DNA of 64,000 bases from JADGQM01 sp964505935 (GTDB lineage: Bacteria > Desulfobacterota > Syntrophobacteria > Syntrophobacterales > Syntrophobacteraceae), in assembly GCA_964505935.1 (NCBI GenBank), contig CAZDKX010000001.1:19251-83250 (forward strand), in the 5' to 3' direction. A model generated the notes under the pieces. The model was not told where the DNA came from and made no database searches. It worked only from the letters and a program-made list of their open reading frames with translations. Positions 34,261 to 44,800 of this stretch are shown piece after piece; the first letter of the stretch is position 1; the number at the start of each line of letters is the position of its first letter. The translations under genes were made by a program, and so were the position numbers.

Positions 34261-36867
34261 ATGGCATCGTCACGCATCTTCATCAGTTACAGCCACAACG
34301 ACCGAGAATGGCTCTCGCGGCTTCTTGTGCATCTGGGTGTGCTCCAGCAGGAAGGCCTGGTAAAGGCGTGGAGCGACCAGCATTTGAAGCCGGGGGACGA
34401 ATGGCCGCGGGAAATCCGCGAGGCTCTTGACAGCGCCGAGATCGCCGTATTGCTGGTATCCGCAGACTTCTTGAACTCGCAGTTCATCAGAGATAAGGAA
34501 ATCCCGGTGCTGCTTGAACGAATGGAGGCAGGCACTCTGAAGGTCCTCCCCCTGCTTGTGAGACCGTGTAGCTACGAGCTCAGTCGTTTGAAGCACATTG
34601 AAGCCCGGCCCAAGCACCGAGACTCCGTAGCGGGTGGCAGTCCGGCTGAGCAGGAGCGAGACTTCCGCGACCTTACCGCCGAGATCGCAAATCTCCTTGT
34701 GACGGGGCCCAGGCCTTCCAATCGCCGGAAGAAGATCGGCGAAGGGGAACCGCCCGGAACCATACGAGCGCCCTCCTCCCCTCAAAGCACCTACGCGGTT
34801 CTTGATATCAGGCTGAGCCATCGGGAGTGGGATCGCTACTGCGTAGAACTGGGCTTCACTCACTCGGGCGACTCCCGAGATCATCTCCCCTTGACTCACT
34901 TCGTCTCATTCGATCTGCCGAAACTGGTTCAGATTCAGGACAACGCCCACTACGCGAAACAACTCCGTGATCTCCTCTTTCCCGAGCCGTCGCACGAGAA
35001 GTTCCTACGAGCAGCACAAGATGCTGCCAACGAACTCCAAGTGCCGTTGCATCTCCGCATCTCAATCTCCGCCGACGCCCGCGAATTACACTGGCTTCGG
35101 TGGGAGCTGCTGATCCTGGGAGGGAAGACAGAAAACGACCTGAGCTATGAATTCACCAGCCTGGTCCGTTATGCCGCCGCGGATGCCCGGAACTGGCGCG
35201 ACATTCAACACCGGCCCAAAAGGCAGCGCCTGAACGCTCTGCTGGTCGCGGGGCTGACGGATTGGTTCGATGCTTCGGTCCCTCCCGTGGGCACCAGAGA
35301 TATGGCACTTGAGAGGTGTGACCGAGCCAGAGAGATCCTGGAAGCTTCCGGATTGGCGACACCCCAGGTACGGGGTTACCTGAACAGCGAGGCGTTCCGG
35401 AACGAACTCAGGGCAACCGTTCCCGACATCCTCTACCTGGGCGTCGACGTTCTTGAAGTGGGTGAATTGCCTAAATCGGGAAACGTTGGTGTGGAGTGGT
35501 GGTCATCGCGGCTGGTGAACTTACCCGTTGCCGAAGCCTTCCGGGGTATCGAAATGCCTCCAAGGCTGGTGATTCTCTTTCCGGTTGTCCGTGGCGAACG
35601 CTCCAGAGGGCTCGACTCGCATTCGGCATGGCTCTCGATCCTGCGCGAAGCCTACGAACTGGCTCAAGTCGGAGTTCTCGGTGTTCTCACTCTTCAAGCG
35701 AACCTCGACATCTCGAGGTGGGATACCTTCTTCAGGGTCTTTCTTGACAACCTGCCTTCGGACGGGCGCATGGACCACGCCCTTCACACGGCTCGTACGG
35801 CCATCATCGCATCCGGACGGCAGTGGGCTCCGGTGCTGATCTCGTGCCTGCGTACCGCACGGATATGGTATGAGCCGCGGTTTACCGAGGAAGCGAAAGC
35901 GAAGCCAACCTGGGAGACCCTCCTTCGCAGAATTAAAAAGATGGAATGCACCCCCATCATCGGTCCGGGGCTCAACAGCACCATTGCCAGGCTCCGTTCG
36001 GAGATTGCCCTCTCCTGGGCCGAGAATTACCAATACCCTATGGCTTTTCATGAACGCATCAGCCTGCCCCAGGTTGCCCAGTATATCGCCAGCGTCTACG
36101 GGGATGACTTCACCTATGAACATTACGAGGAGAAGATCAGGGAGATCATGCTGCACCGCTATGGTGAGAAGATCAGCACTGAACAGCGCAGACTCCCCCT
36201 GGATGACTTTTTGACGGAGGCAGGAAAGACCTTCCTGGGGCAGGCTTCTGACGAGCCCCACAAAATCCTTGCCGAACTACCTTTTCGCCTCTATGTCACG
36301 GCGAGTCTCAACTCTTTTTTGAGTGATGCCTTGCGCCGTTCACAGAAAGTCCCCCGGGAAGTGATACTTGGTCTTGCGGAATCATCCGGAGCACAGCCCA
36401 GCTTCGAGCCATCCCCGGAACAGCCTCTTGTCTACCACTTGTTCGGACACTTCAGTGATCTTCGCAACAGCGTGCTCACAGAGGACGACTACTTCGACTT
36501 CCTCATCCACTTTTGGAAAGAAAAGGAAGCCATTCCAAGCATGGTTCGTGCGGCCCTGATTAACACCAGTCTGCTCTTTCTTGGCTTCAGGATGCACCAT
36601 TGGGATTTTCGAGTGCTCTTTCGGAGCCTCCTCGCCCAGGAAGGCGCGAAACGCCGTGCCAAGCACACACACGTGGCCGTCCAGATCGACCCGGATGATG
36701 ACCAGGTTGTCGACCCCGAGCGGGCGCGGGACTACCTGGAGAACTACTTTTCGGATTTTGCCGACGCAGACATCAACGTCTACTGGGGATCTGCCGAGGA
36801 TTTTCTGAAGGAGCTCAAGGGGCACTGGGACAGATTCGAGAAGGAGCATTCCCATGAAAACGTCTAG
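34261..36867 (+). CDS. TIR - CHAT-like - SIR2-like effector protein
   Basis: 868 residues from the ATG at 34261 (GAGGAG nine bases upstream). Residues 1-150 are a TIR domain: IFISYSHNDREW, LKPGDEWPREI, and E80 in RDKEIPVLLERM at the usual catalytic Glu position. Residues about 178-540 follow the fold pattern of CHAT/caspase-like proteins (LHWLRWELLILGG), but I find no His-Gly and Cys dyad, so it is probably inactive. Residues 561-865 are SIR2-like: CTPIIGPGLNS, VYHLFGHF (H726, H730) and SLLFLGFRMHHWDF. Both TIR and SIR2 domains are known NADases in bacterial immunity. It overlaps the STAND gene by 14 bp. Confidence 0.8.
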   Translation: MASSRIFISYSHNDREWLSRLLVHLGVLQQEGLVKAWSDQHLKPGDEWPREIREALDSAEIAVLLVSADFLNSQFIRDKEIPVLLERMEAGTLKVLPLLVRPCSYELSRLKHIEARPKHRDSVAGGSPAEQERDFRDLTAEIANLLVTGPRPSNRRKKIGEGEPPGTIRAPSSPQSTYAVLDIRLSHREWDRYCVELGFTHSGDSRDHLPLTHFVSFDLPKLVQIQDNAHYAKQLRDLLFPEPSHEKFLRAAQDAANELQVPLHLRISISADARELHWLRWELLILGGKTENDLSYEFTSLVRYAAADARNWRDIQHRPKRQRLNALLVAGLTDWFDASVPPVGTRDMALERCDRAREILEASGLATPQVRGYLNSEAFRNELRATVPDILYLGVDVLEVGELPKSGNVGVEWWSSRLVNLPVAEAFRGIEMPPRLVILFPVVRGERSRGLDSHSAWLSILREAYELAQVGVLGVLTLQANLDISRWDTFFRVFLDNLPSDGRMDHALHTARTAIIASGRQWAPVLISCLRTARIWYEPRFTEEAKAKPTWETLLRRIKKMECTPIIGPGLNSTIARLRSEIALSWAENYQYPMAFHERISLPQVAQYIASVYGDDFTYEHYEEKIREIMLHRYGEKISTEQRRLPLDDFLTEAGKTFLGQASDEPHKILAELPFRLYVTASLNSFLSDALRRSQKVPREVILGLAESSGAQPSFEPSPEQPLVYHLFGHFSDLRNSVLTEDDYFDFLIHFWKEKEAIPSMVRAALINTSLLFLGFRMHHWDFRVLFRSLLAQEGAKRRAKHTHVAVQIDPDDDQVVDPERARDYLENYFSDFADADINVYWGSAEDFLKELKGHWDRFEKEHSHENV

Positions 36868-39800
36868 CCCTTATGTGGGACCTCGGGCTTACCGCTATGG
36901 CGAGGAGCTGTTTGGGCGTGACAAGGAGGCACGCCACATCCTCAGGCTGCTTCTTGCCGAACGCATCGTGCTGCTTTATTCGCCGTCAGGGGCGGGGAAG
37001 ACTTCCCTGTTGCTGGCTAAACTGATGCCCGCTCTCGAGGCGGAGGATTTCCAGGTCCTGAATCCCGCAAGGGTTTCAGGTGCGCCCCCTCAAGAGCTGG
37101 CGGACGAAAATGTCAATCATTATGTCGCAAGCCTCATCCACTATTGGGAAGATAGGCGTCCCAAGGATACCCCTCGGCTCGATCACCTAAGCGGAATCGA
37201 CCTTCCCAGCTTTCTGACACAGCGAATCTGGATACGCAACGACCCCCGCCCAAAGGCCCTCATCCTTGACCAGTTCGAAGAGATCATCACCCGAAACCCC
37301 ATGGAGTTGAGTGCTAAGGAGGATTTTTTCCAACAGCTGGGGCTATCGTTACAGAATCGCAACCGATGGGCCATTATCGCCATGCGGGAAGAACATATTG
37401 CTGGTCTTGACCCCTATCTGGATCATCTTCCAACCCGCCTTGCGGCACGTTATCGCTTGGACCTCTTGAACCGCGAAGCGGCCCGTCAAGCTATTGCGGG
37501 ACCTGCGGAGCGCATCGGCGTCAGTTATCACCCCGATACTCTCGACAGGCTCGTGAACGAGCTCACCGCCGTGCGCGAGCCGGGCGTTGAAGTCTATCAC
37601 ACGGCTTATGTGGAACCCCTGCACCTTCAGGTGGTCTGTGACCGCTTATGGCAACGCTTGCCCGACGGCACAACCATGGTCCGCCCAAAACTCATCGATA
37701 CGGTGGGTACGGTGGGAGAAGCTCTTGAGAGCTATTACCGGGGCGCCGTCCATGCGGTCGCCCAGGAAGATATTGCGAGAGAAAAAGAATGCGATGAAAA
37801 ACGAATCCGGGATTGGTTCGAGCAGGAGTTGATTTCGCCCGCTGGATTGCGGGATCAACTACAGAAAGGCAATAACTTGACAGGAAGTTTGCCCAACCCT
37901 GTCGTTGAAGCCCTGGAAGGGCACTATTTGGTTCGTTCCGAACTGCGGAGAGGAACAGTCTGGTTCGAAATATCCCATGACAGATTGGTGGAAGCCATCA
38001 AGTCCGAGAATTTGCGCTGGTACGGGGAGCAGGATGAAGCTCTGCGCCTCCTCAGGAACAGTGCCGAAAAACACAAGGCCCTGCTGGAGGCCGGGCAGTC
38101 CGCCCATGCCGAAGCGGAGCTCCTGAAAGCTGACGAGCTTGCTCAGGTGGAAAATTGGGCGGCCGGCAATCCCAAGTCGCTTTTGCCTGTGGAGAAAAGC
38201 TATCTTGAAGCCTGCCGGAACCACGCAAGGAAGGAGCGACAGTCAAGACGGCTTCGGCTCTTCCTTAAAATTGCCGCGGCGGCCATGTCAGTGGTTCTAT
38301 TGGTAGCTGCAGTGGTATTCTACATCATGCTTCAGCATGAAGAGGTTGCCAAGACCGAGGCACGCATTCACAGACTGCTTGCCGATGCCCCTCTGGCGCG
38401 GTGGCGAAACCAGGACCATGAGCTTTCCGTCCTTTTGACTCTTCAGGCCAAGAGATTCTCCGACGAAATAACACCTTCGGCCGGCTTGGAATCGCGCATC
38501 ATGGATTACCTGCGAAGTACCCTTCAGCTGGAACCTTTCACACTCAGTCCACAACTGTCAGCGTTGCGCCGGGACTCCTGGGATGTTGGCAAGCTGTGCT
38601 TCTCTCCAGACGGGCAGTTTATCGCCGTGGGATCGGGGGAAAGAGCAATCGACCTGGTCCCGCTGAGAGGCGATCTCAGAGACCCCTCATGGTCCGTGCT
38701 TCGCCTCGGCGATGACCTGAGGGCCGTGGATTTCAGCCCGGCAGGGCGTTACCTGGTGGCCGTGACGAAAGCGGGGGTCGAGTTGTTCCCGGTGAAAGAG
38801 CTCCTCAGCGGGCAGAAATCAGGCCCATCGATACGAGTCGGCATGCCTTCTCCGTTGTCGTCGGCTGTTCCAAGCGGACCGTTCTGCATGACCGCCGATG
38901 ACTCCCTGCTGTTCATCGCCACTGCGGACGGGGGTGTCTTTTCCTGGCGGAGTGGCATGCCCCGCTTTGAGGAGTTACAGGGGGAGCATGACAGAGTTCT
39001 CAATGCCACTGATCGGAGCATCTCCGCCATGGCCTGTGACGCTGAAGGCCGGTGGGTTGCCACGGGCCATGGCAAGGGCGCAATTACCATCCTGACGGTG
39101 CAGGCGGGGGCACTCCTGCATCCGGTGACTCTGGTCAACAAATTTGACGACTGGCCCAAGGAGGCCAAAGAGCAGCTGCGGCCCCTCAAGGACTATCTCG
39201 ATTACGAGGTCGGCGCCTTAATGCCTGGGCCGGAAGGAAATCAGCTAGTCGCCGTGTTTCGTCATGGGCCGGTTGGGGTTATACTGTTGCCGGATCAGCC
39301 GAATGGCAAACCACAGATGGTCTATCTCCACCCCACCCGTGCGAGCGAAGCAGTCCTGAAGGCCGGTGCTGAGCAGGGGAGGTCCAGTATGGCCCATAAA
39401 CGGATCCCCAAGCTCGTCAAGGCTGCGCTTGACCAAACCCATGGCCGTTTGGTCGTCGGCAGCGAGAAATTCGTTGGAGAATGGGATCTGCGCTCGCTTT
39501 ATGCAGATCCCTATGAAATCAACAGCACGGAACTGCAGGACACCCCTGGGCATCAGCACCTTTACGCCCCCTATCGCGAGATCAGACCATGCCGTGCCCC
39601 CATCAAGGCGTTGGGGGTTTTGGAGGGGGGAAACATGCTCGCTGAGCTTGATGAGGACCTCAACACCCGTCTGTGGCTGAAGAAGGGTCTGGGAGCCACC
39701 GGCTATTTCACTGCTCCTCTCCGCCTTAATAACGAGGAAGTGCCGGCCGGGTCGATTTGGACGCTTGGGTTCCTTCCCGACGGGCACACCCTCGCAGTGG

Positions 39801-40996
39801 GAGGCTCCGACTATCTCAGTTTTCCGGAGGTTGAGCCTGATACCCTGGGCATATCGGACGCAGCCCAACGCCTATGCTTCATGGGCAGCTTTCGCCGGAT
39901 GTCACTGAGCCCCGACGCACACCGTTTGGCGATCGTTAGCAAGAATTACAGGAAAAGCATGACAGGCTGCCAACCTTTGCCTGCCGAGAGCACCAACTCG
40001 GTCTTACTGATGGATGTCACCCGGAAGACTGGTGCGAGCAGCCTGGAAGAGCCCTTCGCCATGGAAGTGGGCGCATCGGAAGGCTTGTGGAGTGTCTCAT
40101 GGGCGAAAGGGGACTGGCTGAAGGGCCGTGAACTGCTTGTGGGCGGAGACTACAATGGCAATGTATGGGCCTGGCTGCTGGATGCGGGCAAAGTCATGCC
40201 GATCGACCGCAAGCCCCAGACCCTGTCGGGGTCGCGCGCCAAGAATCCCGTGCGCGGTGTTGCGTTGCACCCGACCGCTCCCTTCCTGGCTCTCGGTGCC
40301 GAAGACGGTTCACTGGAGATCTACCACCTTGACCTCAACGATACCGGGCGGATCGATGCCAGACTATTGAAAAACTCAAAGTGGAATGCGCAAGGACCTT
40401 TGTGGGCTCTGGCCTGGAGCCCGGAAGGCGACATGCTCGTCTTCGGCACTGATAGCGGGCACGTGGGAGTCGTATTGACCTCGGACCTCTCAGATGATTC
40501 CTGGTCGGTCTTTCAAATGAAGCCTGCCCACACCATGGGAGTAACGGCTATTGCTTTTTGCAGCGACTCCAGATTGGGAACGATGCAGGGCAAACGTCAG
40601 GAGGTCTGCGATCAGAACTTGTTTGCCAGCGTCGGCAATGACGGCAGGTTAAGATTGTGGCAGATTCAGCGGGGGAGGACGAAACCGCAAGTCTCCCTAA
40701 AACCTTACCGCGTCTTGGAGGGGCCGAAAGGAGAGCTTTTGTCTGTCGCATTCAGTCCCGATGGGAAGATTGTGGCAGCAGGCGACACCAAGGGGCAAGT
40801 ACACTTGTGGCGTGTCGAGGAAAAATGCATTGTGCGTGACGCCTGCGCTACTCTGCGCCGCAATTTGTCCTGCCGGGAATGGCTGAATTACGTTGGGTCC
40901 AACGTAGATTATAAGTGCACATGCCCTGAAATCCCTCCCGGGCCGGATGCTTCTCCCGGTTCACCTTGCCGGGAAGCTGCTGCCGATCCCCATTAG
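36854..40996 (+). CDS. nSTAND1-type NTPase with transmembrane helix and WD40-like repeats
   Basis: 1380 residues. The P-loop is SPSGAGKTS (K49) and Walker B is ALILDQFEEI (D139, E142, E143), followed by the winged-helix region of STAND ATPases to about residue 390. One membrane helix (about 470-492) leads into WD40-type repeats (for example ACDAEGRWVATGHG and VAFSPDGKIVAAGDT). The tail NLSCREWLNYVG and CTCP matches the end often seen on such STAND-WD40 proteins. It is expected to sense a trigger, oligomerise and activate the effector encoded just upstream; that coupling is inferred from the overlap and from known systems. Confidence 0.85.
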   Translation: MKTSSPYVGPRAYRYGEELFGRDKEARHILRLLLAERIVLLYSPSGAGKTSLLLAKLMPALEAEDFQVLNPARVSGAPPQELADENVNHYVASLIHYWEDRRPKDTPRLDHLSGIDLPSFLTQRIWIRNDPRPKALILDQFEEIITRNPMELSAKEDFFQQLGLSLQNRNRWAIIAMREEHIAGLDPYLDHLPTRLAARYRLDLLNREAARQAIAGPAERIGVSYHPDTLDRLVNELTAVREPGVEVYHTAYVEPLHLQVVCDRLWQRLPDGTTMVRPKLIDTVGTVGEALESYYRGAVHAVAQEDIAREKECDEKRIRDWFEQELISPAGLRDQLQKGNNLTGSLPNPVVEALEGHYLVRSELRRGTVWFEISHDRLVEAIKSENLRWYGEQDEALRLLRNSAEKHKALLEAGQSAHAEAELLKADELAQVENWAAGNPKSLLPVEKSYLEACRNHARKERQSRRLRLFLKIAAAAMSVVLLVAAVVFYIMLQHEEVAKTEARIHRLLADAPLARWRNQDHELSVLLTLQAKRFSDEITPSAGLESRIMDYLRSTLQLEPFTLSPQLSALRRDSWDVGKLCFSPDGQFIAVGSGERAIDLVPLRGDLRDPSWSVLRLGDDLRAVDFSPAGRYLVAVTKAGVELFPVKELLSGQKSGPSIRVGMPSPLSSAVPSGPFCMTADDSLLFIATADGGVFSWRSGMPRFEELQGEHDRVLNATDRSISAMACDAEGRWVATGHGKGAITILTVQAGALLHPVTLVNKFDDWPKEAKEQLRPLKDYLDYEVGALMPGPEGNQLVAVFRHGPVGVILLPDQPNGKPQMVYLHPTRASEAVLKAGAEQGRSSMAHKRIPKLVKAALDQTHGRLVVGSEKFVGEWDLRSLYADPYEINSTELQDTPGHQHLYAPYREIRPCRAPIKALGVLEGGNMLAELDEDLNTRLWLKKGLGATGYFTAPLRLNNEEVPAGSIWTLGFLPDGHTLAVGGSDYLSFPEVEPDTLGISDAAQRLCFMGSFRRMSLSPDAHRLAIVSKNYRKSMTGCQPLPAESTNSVLLMDVTRKTGASSLEEPFAMEVGASEGLWSVSWAKGDWLKGRELLVGGDYNGNVWAWLLDAGKVMPIDRKPQTLSGSRAKNPVRGVALHPTAPFLALGAEDGSLEIYHLDLNDTGRIDARLLKNSKWNAQGPLWALAWSPEGDMLVFGTDSGHVGVVLTSDLSDDSWSVFQMKPAHTMGVTAIAFCSDSRLGTMQGKRQEVCDQNLFASVGNDGRLRLWQIQRGRTKPQVSLKPYRVLEGPKGELLSVAFSPDGKIVAAGDTKGQVHLWRVEEKCIVRDACATLRRNLSCREWLNYVGSNVDYKCTCPEIPPGPDASPGSPCREAAADPH

Positions 40997-41285
40997 GGAT
41001 CTTCCACCAAGGATCCGTTCTGTCATCCCAGATAAAACGCTTCCCTCTTGCCTTCGGGCTGGTCTTGTGCCACTGTTACGACCTTGGCAGTATGAATGAA
41101 CCCGAGAGGTTATGCTGCTTAAGGTCTGGATATTTCATTCCTCGTTGAAGGTCAGAGATTCGAAGGTTGGGATGGGCAGCAACGAAAGCCGACGGGCCGG
41201 GCGTGATTGAAATGAAGAGCCCGGACGTCGCTGAGGATCTCTCTGTGAATCTTTCCAGTGGCTTCCACAAAACAAGGAGGGTTGA
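40997..41285. other. Intergenic region (289 bp)
   Basis: Between the STAND gene and the Cache-type sensor gene. It ends in a strong AAGGAGG ribosome site for the latter. I see no gene or clear terminator. Confidence 0.4.
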
Positions 41286-41849
41286 GTGAGGAAATCTCGC
41301 TTCCGCATTTTCCTGGCAGCTTGGGTGCTCTTTCCGGCGGGTCTCATCCTCTGTTCTGGACCGGCCGTTGCCGCAGCAGCGGCAAATTCATCCGCAAAGC
41401 CGGAACCCAACGTTGTGAAGAAGGTGGAGTGGGAGCTTCGCACCCTTGCCAGGAAAATGGCCGAACTGGAAAGTATAGACAAAGAAACCGTCTTCGCCAT
41501 GTTGGCCAATTATCTCTGGAAGAACCCCGAGATCTTTGGCGCTGCATTTGCTTTTGTGCCCGTAGTCAAGGACGGGCAAGAAATCAAAAGTGCTCCTTAT
41601 ATCCATCGAAGTGGTGATCAGCTCATTCAAAAAGATCTCAGCAACCGTTACGATTACACGGCACCTGAGCAGAAGTGGTATGCTCGACCGGTCAAGAATG
41701 GAAAGCCGGCATGGAGCGAGCCTTACTTTGACAAAGGCGGGGGGGAAGCATGGATGACCACCTATTCCATTCCCGTCTTCACCGGAGGAAAAGAGCGCCG
41801 TCTGGTAGGCGTCATCACCAGTGACGTCCTTCTTCCTGCACCGCAGTGA
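41286..41849 (+). CDS. Secreted Cache/PDC-type sensor domain protein
   Basis: 187 residues starting at a GTG five bases after AAGGAGG. A signal peptide (RIFLAAWVLFPAGLILC, cleavage after about residue 30) leads to a single domain with DYTAPEQKWYARPVKNG, WSEPYFDKGGGEAWMTTYSIPVF and LVGVITSDV. This is the core of the Cache/PDC ligand-binding fold, usually part of a receptor. There is no cytoplasmic signalling domain, so it probably works as a separate periplasmic sensor for the kinase encoded 15 bp downstream. Confidence 0.75.
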   Translation: MRKSRFRIFLAAWVLFPAGLILCSGPAVAAAAANSSAKPEPNVVKKVEWELRTLARKMAELESIDKETVFAMLANYLWKNPEIFGAAFAFVPVVKDGQEIKSAPYIHRSGDQLIQKDLSNRYDYTAPEQKWYARPVKNGKPAWSEPYFDKGGGEAWMTTYSIPVFTGGKERRLVGVITSDVLLPAPQ

Positions 41850-41864
41850 TCGAGGGAAAGTTGC

Positions 41865-44800
41865 ATGCCTGACCACGATTCGAGACGAGACCCTCGTGAC
41901 AATCTCGTTAGTGAGCAAAAGCAAACACTCATGCTCCGATTGATGCTGACTATCGTGGCTGTCTTTGCCCTCATGTCGGGTTATCAGTGGGCAAAGGGGG
42001 CCCTCTTCCCCCAGCTCACCCTGCTGCAGTCCGAGCTTCTCACCATCCTTATCACCATTCTGGTGACGGCTCTCGCTGTCTGCCTTGGCTCTCGCCGGTT
42101 TGAATCGAATCAGCAGCGTAATCTGCAACGGGCACTCGAGCTCGAAGCGGCCCAGGAGGCCGAAAAAACGATCAAGGAGCAATTCCTGTTCCTCCAGAAT
42201 CTGCTCGATACCATTCCCAGCCCGGTCTTTTACAAAGACACGCAGATGCGGTATCAGCAATGCAACAAGGCCCTGGAAAGCTTCTATGGCTACCGGCGGG
42301 AGGAGATCATCGGCAGGTCCATCCATGACCTGACCCTCAGGGACCTTGCCGAGATCCACTCAGAGAAGGATGCGGAACTGCTGCGCCAACCGGGGATCAA
42401 TAAGTATGAAACGCAGTTCAAGACGGCCGACGGCGGTATGCAAAGCGCTGTCTGCTACAAGGCTTCGGTGGTGAATGCAGAGGGGAAAATTGTCGGGCTG
42501 GTAGGGGTTATTCTTGATATCACCGAACGCAAACAGCTTGAGGAGACCCTGCAGGAGTCGGAGCAGTCACTGAGAGCCATCCTGGACGCAGTTCATACCG
42601 GCATTTTGATTATCGATCCGGCCAATCATGCCATCGTGCAAGCAAATCCCGCCATCCTCGAGATGATCGGGAAACCGGAAGGGGAGATCCTGGGCAGAGT
42701 GTGCCACCGCTTCGTCTGTCCGGCGGAACAAGGGCGCTGTCCGATTACGGACCTCGGGCAGCAAGTGGACAACACGGAACGCATCCTCCTGAACTCCAGG
42801 GGCGAAAAGATCCCCGTCTTGAAATCGGTCTCCAAAATCATGCTGTCGGGTTGTGAATATCTGCTGGAAAACATCGTGGACATTTCCCGCCTCAAGTCTG
42901 CCCAGCAGGTCGCCATGCAGGAAACCGCCAAGCTTTCTGCCATGCTTTCCGGAATGGAGGAAGGGGTCGTCTTTGCCGACGCCAATGATGTGGTGGTGGA
43001 AGTCAACGACTGGTTTGCCAGACTGGTGGGGCAGAAGAGGGAACAGCTGATCGGGAAAACCATAGCGGAATTGCATCAGGGCAAGGCCCTTGAAGGCATC
43101 CATCGGCTGATCCATGACTTCCACGAGAAATCGGCGTCGGCACCTGTTTTCATCCAGCGGGCCATCGGGGACATGGAGGCCATCTTGCGGGTGCAGCCGA
43201 TCTATCAGGACAGCAACTATCAGGGGGTGCTTCTGAACGTGGTCAACGTAACGGACCTGGTGCAGGCGCGCCGCCGCGCGGAAGCCGCGGACATCGCCAA
43301 GAGCGAATTCCTGGCCAACATGAGCCATGAAATCCGCACGCCCATGAACGCGATCATCGGCATGACCGATCTCGTGCTGGACACGACCTTAACGGAGGAG
43401 CAAAGAGAATTTGTCGACGTGATCAGAAGCTCGGCTTACGGCCTCCTGACCTTAATCAACGATATTCTGGACCTGTCCAAGATCGAATCGGCAAAGCTGA
43501 CTCTTGATCTGATCCCCTTCAGCCTGCCCAACACCCTCGACGATACGCTCAAGAGCCTCGCCGTGGGAGCTCATGGGAAGGGGCTGGAACTGGCCTATCA
43601 GATCGACCCGAGCATCCCGGAGATGCTCATCGGCGATCCGGGACGGCTGCGACAGGTCATGACTAATCTGGTCGGCAATGCGATCAAGTTCACTGAATGT
43701 GGTGAAGTCGTGGTAACGGTAACCCGGGAAGAGGAAACCGAAGAGTCGGCAAGGTTGCGGTTCAAAGTCGCGGATACGGGAATCGGTATCCCTCCGGACA
43801 AACTCGAGGTGGTTTTCGAACCGTTCCGGCAGGTTGACAGTGCCACCACCCGCAAGTATGGCGGCACGGGCCTGGGGTTGAGTATCACCAGGCATCTGGT
43901 GACGTTGATGGGAGGCGGACGGATTCAAGTGGAAAGCACTCTGGGAAAGGGCAGTGTTTTTCAATTTTCAGCCAGTTTCAAGCGCCTGACGGACCCCTCG
44001 CACCCCAAGCCGGTCAATCTCGATCCTGTGGCCTTGCAGGGCCTGCCGGTCCTGGTGGTCGATGACAACGCCGCCAACCGTCATATCCTTGAGGACATGC
44101 TTGCCAACTGGCGCATGAAACCCACCGCCGTCAATGACGGGCGAGCCGCCCTCGAACACATTGAACGAGCGAGCGCAGCCGGCAATCCCTATGCCCTGAT
44201 CATTCTGGATTTTCTCATGCCGGAGATGGATGGCCTGACCTTGGCCGACACCATCATGCAATCTTCCCACAAGGAAAACACCCGGATTATTATGCTGACT
44301 TCCGCCGGGCAGCGGGGTGATGCGGCTCGGTGTCGTGAGCTTGGAATCTCGGCCTACCTGACCAAACCCATCAAGCAGTCGGACCTTCTGGATGCCATCA
44401 CCAATGTGCTGGCGGCAAAACCGGAGCACCTCACCCCACCTCATCTCGTCACCCGCCATTCGCTGCGCGAGCTGCCTCCCCCCCCGGGCGTCGTCATGAT
44501 GCGACCACTCCGTATTCTCGTCGCTGAAGACAACCTGGTCAATCAGACCGTCGCCGTCCGAATCCTCGAAAAAGGTGGTCATAGCGTAGTGGTGGCCAAC
44601 AACGGCAAGGAGGCCCTCACGACTCTGGGCAGGGTTCAGTTCGATCTGATCCTCATGGATGTTCAAATGCCTCTGCTTGACGGGCTGGAAACCACACGCA
44701 TGATCCGCCACCAGGAACGGGAAACGGGTCGGCACATCCCGATCATTGCGATGACCGCCCATGCCATGAAGGGTGACCGGGAACAATGCCTTGCGGCAGG

